From the NCBI GenBank assembly GCA_964390795.1, contig CAYMLQ010000224.1, positions 1-9,580 on the forward strand: a stretch of 9,580 nucleotides of DNA. The letters are read 5' to 3'. This document shows positions 5,912 through 9,580 of the stretch, piece by piece. The notes beneath the pieces are model-generated. The model did not search any database and was not told the DNA's origin. It worked only from the letters and a program-made list of their open reading frames with translations. Numbering within the stretch: the first letter of the stretch is position 1; every line of letters starts with the position of its first letter. The position numbers and the translations under genes are program-made. The DNA comes from CAYMLQ01 sp964390795 (GTDB lineage Bacteria > Verrucomicrobiota > Kiritimatiellia > RFP12 > UBA1067).

Positions 5912-6763
5912 CTATTTGCCCATGTCGAACAGCTTGAGGCAGCGCCGGAAATCGGCGGGAAGCGGGCTGTGCGCCTTGAGCGTCTTTCCCGCTAGCATCG
6001 GATGCGTCATCTCCAAGCCTGACGCGTGCAGCATCTGACGGGGAATCGTCAGCAGGCGCGGGTCGCGCGCAAACTTGACGCCGTGCTCGCGGTCGCCCAG
6101 CACCGGATGCCGGATGCCGGCGAGGTGGCGGCGGATCTGATGCGTGCGTCCGGTCTCGATCCGCACCTTGAGGAAGCTCGCGTCCTTGGACACCGCCTCG
6201 CGCTGGATGTGGCTCACGGCGCGCTCGCCGTCCAGCTCCTGATCCACCGTCGAAGACGAACGGTCGAAGGAGCCGAACACGATCGCGTGGTACTGCTTCG
6301 TGACCTTGCGCGTTTTGAACAGGGCCACAGCCGCGTCAAAAGCCGCGGTGCTCTTGGCCACGAGCAGACAGCCCGTCGTGTCACGGTCGAGACGGTGTAC
6401 CGCCTGAAGCGCGGGCTGGCCGGTCTGCACGCGCAGCATCTCTTCCAAGCTGCCCTCGCCGACGGCCAGCATGCCCGACGGCTTGTCCGCCACGAGGTAG
6501 TGCTCGTCCTCGATCAGGACCCTGATCTTAGCCGGCGCCTCAGCCTTGGGCTTGTGTCCCGCAGGAACCTCGACCGTATCGCCCTGGTGCAACTCGTGAT
6601 GCGCCATCCAGACACATTTCCGGTTCACCCAGACCGCACGGTCGTCCATCAGGTTCTTGGCGGCACGCTTGGACATCGACAGCTTCGCAGAAAGGAATAC
6701 CTGGAGACTCTGCCCGGCCTCCACTTTCGACACGACAAACGCTGATACAGCAGCACTCTTCAC
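5912..6763 (-). CDS. RluA-family RNA pseudouridine synthase with S4 domain
   Basis: The 283-residue enzyme would isomerise uridine to pseudouridine in RNA, most often in 23S rRNA. Residues 18-63 form an S4 RNA-binding domain. The catalytic motif is HRLDRDTTG (123-131) with D126 as the conserved aspartate, and the family motif GRTHQIRRHLAG (205-216) follows. The length is normal for RluC/RluD-like proteins, but which uridines it targets cannot be told. The start is GTG at 6763, preceded only by a purine-rich AGAGAGAG stretch. It lies between the PAS gene upstream and the helicase gene downstream on the same strand. Confidence 0.92.
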   Translation of the reverse strand: MKSAAVSAFVVSKVEAGQSLQVFLSAKLSMSKRAAKNLMDDRAVWVNRKCVWMAHHELHQGDTVEVPAGHKPKAEAPAKIRVLIEDEHYLVADKPSGMLAVGEGSLEEMLRVQTGQPALQAVHRLDRDTTGCLLVAKSTAAFDAAVALFKTRKVTKQYHAIVFGSFDRSSSTVDQELDGERAVSHIQREAVSKDASFLKVRIETGRTHQIRRHLAGIRHPVLGDREHGVKFARDPRLLTIPRQMLHASGLEMTHPMLAGKTLKAHSPLPADFRRCLKLFDMGK

Positions 6764-6810
6764 GTTGATTTACTCTCTCTTTTTCCTATCCCGTATAACC
6801 GACTCACGGG

Positions 6811-6835
6811 AGCGCGGACCCGCGTGTCCGCGGCT
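6811..6835. repeat. GC-rich hairpin between the PAS and RluA-type genes
   Basis: CGCGGAC (6813-6819) and GTCCGCG (6826-6832) are perfectly complementary around a 6-base loop; flanking AGC and GCT could add pairs with a bulge. On the minus strand it lies 28 nt past the PAS stop codon and 50 nt before the RluA-type start. No T-tract follows it. It may end or stabilise the PAS transcript, partly separating the two genes, or be another copy of a dispersed REP-like family. Confidence 0.5.
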
Positions 6836-6859
6836 TCGCCCCCTTCTATCACACCTCAC

Positions 6860-7579
6860 TCACATCTGCAGGATCGACCCGACGACACCGATCACCTTCT
6901 CTTTCCCGTGGCAGTCCGGCGACATCTGCACCTCCACCTCGGCAAGATCGTCCGTATCGGTGTTTGCGGCGATCCGGTACGACAGGCGCTCGCCCGCCAG
7001 CGCACGGTCAAAAAAGCTGGGCAGCGGCTCGTCCGGCATCAGCTCCTCAAACACACGCCCCAAGACGGCCGCCTCGCCCGGCAGGTCGAACATCTCAAGA
7101 AAGGCAGCGTTCACCGCCCGGAACACGCGGTCGCTGTCACACACAAAGCAGGCGCTTTGCGCATTCGTGAACGCATTGGCCATGCTGCGCAAAACCTGCC
7201 ACTGCTTGCGCCTGCGCTCCGTGTTGCGCACGGTGAAGACCAGATCGCCCATGTTGATCAGGTCGATCACGCTGATGGTGACCTCCGCCGTGAACGAGCT
7301 GCCGTCCTGTCTCTGACACCGCGCGTCCAGCATGATGTGCCGCGCGTCATCCAGGCCCTTGCGGATCCGGCTGACCATGCTCGTCGTAACGCCTGGAATC
7401 AGCATCGCCACAGGCTTATCCCACACGTCCTCCTGCTTGTACAGGAAATACTCCGTCGCACGCGGATTCAACTCGATCACATGCCCGTTCGGATCCGTCA
7501 CAAGCATGGCGTCGTAGAGCCCCGCCATCAGCTGGCGGTAAAGGGATTTGTGGTCTTGTCGGCCATTCGTTGAAGTCAT
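6860..7579 (-). CDS. Tandem PAS-domain protein without a recognisable output domain
   Basis: The 239-residue product contains two PAS folds, about residues 12-120 and 130-237, and nothing else. The first has the typical AMLVTDPNGHVIELNPRATE start and GDLVFTVRNTERRR end; the second begins SACFVCDSDRVFRAVNAAF. PAS domains sense ligands, redox state or light, or mediate dimer formation. With no kinase, cyclase or helix-turn-helix attached, it would have to act through a partner. The longer frame opens at ATG 7627, but I chose ATG 7579 because AGGAGG lies upstream of it (11-base spacing from GGAGG) and the extra 16 residues do not look like PAS. No signal peptide or membrane segment is visible. 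Bound ligand and partner are unknown. Confidence 0.82.
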   Translation of the reverse strand: MTSTNGRQDHKSLYRQLMAGLYDAMLVTDPNGHVIELNPRATEYFLYKQEDVWDKPVAMLIPGVTTSMVSRIRKGLDDARHIMLDARCQRQDGSSFTAEVTISVIDLINMGDLVFTVRNTERRRKQWQVLRSMANAFTNAQSACFVCDSDRVFRAVNAAFLEMFDLPGEAAVLGRVFEELMPDEPLPSFFDRALAGERLSYRIAANTDTDDLAEVEVQMSPDCHGKEKVIGVVGSILQM

Positions 7580-7649
7580 GAGCGCGGCCCCCTCCTGATG
7601 CGCTACCGTGAAATAAACACGTGACATATACTCTCGCAGTCACACAGCC

Positions 7650-7678
7650 AATATGCCAGATTTCGAGGCTCTCTGCAA
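7650..7678 (-). promoter_or_regulatory. Candidate promoter for the PAS gene
   Basis: On the minus strand TTGCAG (7678-7673) and CATATT (7655-7650) are 17 bp apart. Each is only a partial match to the sigma-70 hexamers (4 of 6 for CATATT). Transcription would start near 7643 and leave a leader of about 64 nt before ATG 7579. It also leaves the alternative ATG at 7627 very close to the transcript end, which favours the shorter start. Confidence 0.3.
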
Positions 7679-7709
7679 TTCCTGTTTCAGATTAAAATTG
7701 GACTGGCCT

Positions 7710-7738
7710 TTGACACGTCATCCGTACTATCATACGAG
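7710..7738 (+). promoter_or_regulatory. Candidate promoter for the zinc-ribbon/glycosyltransferase pair
   Basis: A perfect -35 hexamer TTGACA (7710-7715) is followed after 17 bp by TACGAG (7733-7738), a poor -10 box; CATACG with a 15-bp spacer is an alternative. The -35 overlaps the short inverted repeat TGACACGTCA (7711-7720). A good -35 with a weak -10 would suit an activated or repressed promoter, but this is inference. Confidence 0.35.
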
Positions 7739-7752
7739 CATTTATTAGGTGT

Positions 7753-7757
7753 GGAGG
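7753..7757 (+). promoter_or_regulatory. Ribosome binding site of the zinc-ribbon gene
   Basis: GGAGG lies only 4 bases before the ATG at 7762, at the short end of normal spacing. The nine bases GTGTGGAGG (7749-7757) also occur in the kinase leader at 779-787. Confidence 0.6.
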
Positions 7758-7761
7758 TTGC

Positions 7762-8019
7762 ATGAACGCGCACGATGACGAGACCGTTTTTCTTTCGTTT
7801 GTCTGTCCGGCCTGCCGACAGGAGATCGAAGCGCCTGCCGACATGGCCCAACAGGAAACGGAGTGCCCCACTTGCGCGGCGCTGATCCATGTGCCCGCCG
7901 TATCGGAGCCCGGCACGCTGTGGGGCGTGCCGATCGAGAAGAAAACCGGCCCCTCGAAGGCGCAGACCGACGCCATGAAAAGCCGCACCATCCGCATCGA
8001 ACTGCCCGACAGTTGGTAG
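7762..8019 (+). CDS. Small zinc-ribbon protein, 85 residues
   Basis: The product has a four-cysteine zinc ribbon, C15-P-A-C18 and C35-P-T-C38, with 16 residues between the pairs, followed by a hydrophobic-V-P step (VP at 44-45). This gives CX2CX16CX2C, the same spacing as at the N-terminus of the kinase encoded at 839-2938. The remaining 40 residues are hydrophilic and end RTIRIELPDSW; no enzyme motif is seen. Such ribbons usually hold protein-protein or nucleic-acid contacts. The gene has its own ribosome site and probable promoter, and its stop is 5 bp before the glycosyltransferase start, so the two are almost certainly one operon. Its role is not known. Confidence 0.75.
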   Translation: MNAHDDETVFLSFVCPACRQEIEAPADMAQQETECPTCAALIHVPAVSEPGTLWGVPIEKKTGPSKAQTDAMKSRTIRIELPDSW

Positions 8020-8024
8020 GGCTC

Positions 8025-9194
8025 ATGAGCCGCATCCTCCTCATTACCTCAAAACCGTACTGCCCTTGGGAAGGTGCCTGCCACCGCATCCGCCACACCC
8101 TCGAAGCGCTCATTGCGCTTGACCACTCGGTTGACCTGCTCACCGTGCCGGCCGGAGCCCCCCCGCACGTGGCCGGCGTTAACACGCTCTTCGTCCCCCG
8201 CTTGCCTTTTTGCCGCCACCTGCCCGAAGGCCCTTCTGTCCGCAGATTCGTCCTGGACGCGCTCATGCTCTTCAAAGCCGTCTTTCTAGCCGGACGCAAC
8301 CCCTATGCGCTGATTCACGGCATCGACGACTGCGGCGTCATCGCCTGGCTGGCCGGCCGCCTCACCAAAACCCCGAGCGTCTTCGAGCGCCACGCGTTCA
8401 TGAACCGCGACCGCGTCAAGGGTCCGCGCCGCCTCTGGCTCAGGTTTTACAGCTTCCTCGAGTCCCGCGTCTTGAAGAACGCCGACGCCGTCATCGGCAA
8501 CGACGCCTCCGTCGTCACCCTGATGGCGCGTTCCGGACGGCGCAGCCGCGCCTGCGTGATCCCCGACATCCCGGCCCTCACCGAGGAGATTACGCTCCCC
8601 GCCCGCAACCTCGCCCAAGCGCGCTTCCGGATGGCGCCCGACCAGCAGCTCGTCACCTGCGTCGGCTCCTTCACGCGCTTTCAGGGCCTCGACCTCTTTT
8701 TCAACGCCTTGCCGCATGTGCTCGCCACCGCGCCGAACGTGCGGTTCGTCGTCGTGGGCGGCGACGAGGGCGAGATCCAGCGCATGCGCAACGCGCTCGC
8801 CGATGCCGGCATCGGACACGCAGTCTCCTTCCCGGGACGGCTCCAATCCGGCGAATTGGCCGCGCTTCTCGCCGTCTCTGACGTCTTGGTTTCCCCGCGC
8901 CGCGCCGGCTCAACCGCGCCCATCAAAGTGCTCGACTACCTCTACTCCGGCACGCCCGTAGTGGCCGCCGACACCCCCGCCAACCGCGCGGTGTTGTCCC
9001 CCGACAACGCCCTGATCACGCGGCTCTCCCCTGAAGCCCTGGCCCAAGGCATCCTTAAGCTCTGCCACACGCCCCAGCTCGGCGCACAGCTTGCCCGCCG
9101 CGGCCGCGACACCCTGCGCCAGGAGAACCGTACGCCCGAGGCCTTCCGCATCGCCCTCGGCCGCTGCTACACCTACGTCCTTGCCACCCCCTAA
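8025..9194 (+). CDS. GT4-like (GT-B fold) glycosyltransferase
   Basis: The 389-residue protein looks like a glycosyltransferase family 4 enzyme, transferring a sugar from a nucleotide donor to a glycan or lipid acceptor at the cytoplasmic face of the membrane. The N-terminal half starts SRILLITSKPYCPWEGACHR with an R-rich acceptor side. The C-terminal half has the donor-domain pattern VTCVGSFTRFQGLDLFFNAL, FVVVGGDEGE (241-250), a VSFPGRL segment (267-273) and STAPIKVLDYLYSGTPVVAA (296-315). Where many GT4 enzymes have Glu in the last motif (K-x-x-E), this one has Asp (D304). The open frame extends upstream to 7863, but ATG 8025 with AGGG just before it gives a proper GT-B start. It follows the zinc-ribbon gene by 5 bp. 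Donor and acceptor are unknown. Confidence 0.82.
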   Translation: MSRILLITSKPYCPWEGACHRIRHTLEALIALDHSVDLLTVPAGAPPHVAGVNTLFVPRLPFCRHLPEGPSVRRFVLDALMLFKAVFLAGRNPYALIHGIDDCGVIAWLAGRLTKTPSVFERHAFMNRDRVKGPRRLWLRFYSFLESRVLKNADAVIGNDASVVTLMARSGRRSRACVIPDIPALTEEITLPARNLAQARFRMAPDQQLVTCVGSFTRFQGLDLFFNALPHVLATAPNVRFVVVGGDEGEIQRMRNALADAGIGHAVSFPGRLQSGELAALLAVSDVLVSPRRAGSTAPIKVLDYLYSGTPVVAADTPANRAVLSPDNALITRLSPEALAQGILKLCHTPQLGAQLARRGRDTLRQENRTPEAFRIALGRCYTYVLATP

Positions 9195-9198
9195 CCCC

Positions 9199-9247
9199 GT
9201 TCAGAGTTCAGCGTTCGGAGTTCAGCGTTCAGCGTTCAGAGTTCAAC
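9199..9247 (+). repeat. Seven-copy tandem heptamer array, consensus GTTCAGM
   Basis: Seven 7-bp units run without a gap: GTTCAGA, GTTCAGC, GTTCGGA, GTTCAGC, GTTCAGC, GTTCAGA, GTTCAAC. The array begins 4 bp after the glycosyltransferase stop and ends 6 bp before the next ATG, so it fills the whole intergenic gap. I recall similar GTTCAGN heptad arrays between genes in planctomycete-type genomes, where they are often mistranslated as SAFRVQ-like peptides. It is not seen elsewhere in this window. Confidence 0.93.
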
Positions 9248-9253
9248 TTTTTC

Positions 9254-9580
9254 ATGCCTATTCCGTCTTCCTACTTCACCGAGCCCCTCGACCGCCGCGG
9301 CAGTGGCAGCCTCAAGTGGGACGCCTACGCCCGGCGCGGCGACGTGCTGCCTCTCTGGGTAGCGGACATGGATTTCCGCTCTGCCCCCGCCATCACCGAG
9401 GCCCTCGCGCAGCGTGCGGCCCACGGCGTCTTCGGCTATGCGATGGACTCGCAGCCCGCCGTCGAGGCCATGACCGACTACCACCGCGCCCACTACGGCT
9501 TCGCCATTGACCCGGCCTGGGTCGTTCCGGCCCCCGGCCTCGTCTGCGGCCTCAACGTCCTCTGCCGCGCCGTGGGCGAA
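9254..9580 (+). CDS. MalY/PatB-type PLP-dependent C-S lyase or aminotransferase, C-terminus cut by the window edge
   Basis: The first 109 residues are visible. They match the N-terminus of the MalY/PatB group of fold-type I PLP enzymes, which mostly cleave cystathionine or cysteine conjugates (beta C-S lyase), with some acting as aminotransferases. The diagnostic stretches are RRGSGSLKWD (14-23), LPLWVADMDF (32-41) and GVFGYAM (58-64), followed by an acidic segment leading to WVVPAPGLVCGLN. The PLP lysine lies beyond the window. The ATG at 9254 has no Shine-Dalgarno sequence; the heptamer array occupies that place. It may be read from the upstream operon or from its own promoter, which I do not see. 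Confidence 0.85.
   Translation, partial: MPIPSSYFTEPLDRRGSGSLKWDAYARRGDVLPLWVADMDFRSAPAITEALAQRAAHGVFGYAMDSQPAVEAMTDYHRAHYGFAIDPAWVVPAPGLVCGLNVLCRAVGE

Noticed and set aside
7580..7627. Longer start (ATG 7627) for the PAS protein
   Set aside because: It is only about 16 nt from the likely transcript start and would place AGGAGG inside the coding region; ATG 7579 follows that site.
7863..8024. Upstream extension of the glycosyltransferase frame
   Set aside because: It lies wholly within the zinc-ribbon gene in another frame, reads Arg/His-rich, and ATG 8025 has a ribosome site and a normal GT-B start.
9199..9247. CRISPR array or iteron-type replication origin
   Set aside because: The units are 7 bp with no spacers, and there is no cas, rep or dnaA gene nearby.
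9091..9510. 139-codon plus-strand open frame over the heptamer array
   Set aside because: It translates the repeat as an SAFGVQRSAFRVQ-like peptide and runs through two better-supported genes in other frames.

Overview
The window looks like a high-GC bacterial chromosome from the PVC group, with Kiritimatiellota, Verrucomicrobiota or Lentisphaerota most likely. This rests on several traits taken together: a Ser/Thr kinase that joins a zinc ribbon to a kinase domain, a membrane segment and a lectin-like sensor domain; a second small protein with the same zinc-ribbon spacing; GC-rich intergenic hairpins; and an intergenic array of GTTCAGN heptamers. The phylum is an inference from gene style, not from a marker gene. 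Left end (1-840): three reading frames on the minus strand form a chain. They are an 84-residue, apparently truncated ORF6N-domain protein, an unrecognised 33-codon ORF, and the start of an SbcD/Mre11-type metallophosphoesterase that runs off the window. Each joins the next by an ATGA stop/start overlap. The ORF6N gene holds a perfect 31-bp palindrome. Opposite it, a near-consensus plus-strand promoter (707-735) with an inverted repeat over its -35 box, followed by a hairpin leader, points at the kinase gene. Middle (839-7579): the kinase gene runs rightward and meets, tail to tail, a leftward cluster transcribed in the order PAS protein, RluA-type pseudouridine synthase, DinG/XPD-type helicase. 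The convergent gap (2939-3117) and the gap between the PAS and RluA genes hold GC-rich hairpins in terminator position but without a T-tract. Right end (7580-9580): a divergent promoter region separates the PAS gene from a rightward pair, an 85-residue zinc-ribbon protein and a GT4-like glycosyltransferase 5 bp further on. A seven-copy GTTCAGN heptamer array fills the gap before a MalY/PatB-type PLP enzyme that is cut by the window end. How the genes work together: the helicase and SbcD-like nuclease are DNA-metabolism proteins, RluA modifies RNA, and the kinase and PAS protein are probable sensors. The zinc-ribbon/glycosyltransferase pair is probably one envelope or polysaccharide unit. No single known system unites the window. 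The least explained part is the ORF6N, 33-codon ORF and nuclease chain with its palindromes and divergent regulated promoter. No tRNA, rRNA, CRISPR array, transposase or insertion sequence was seen.
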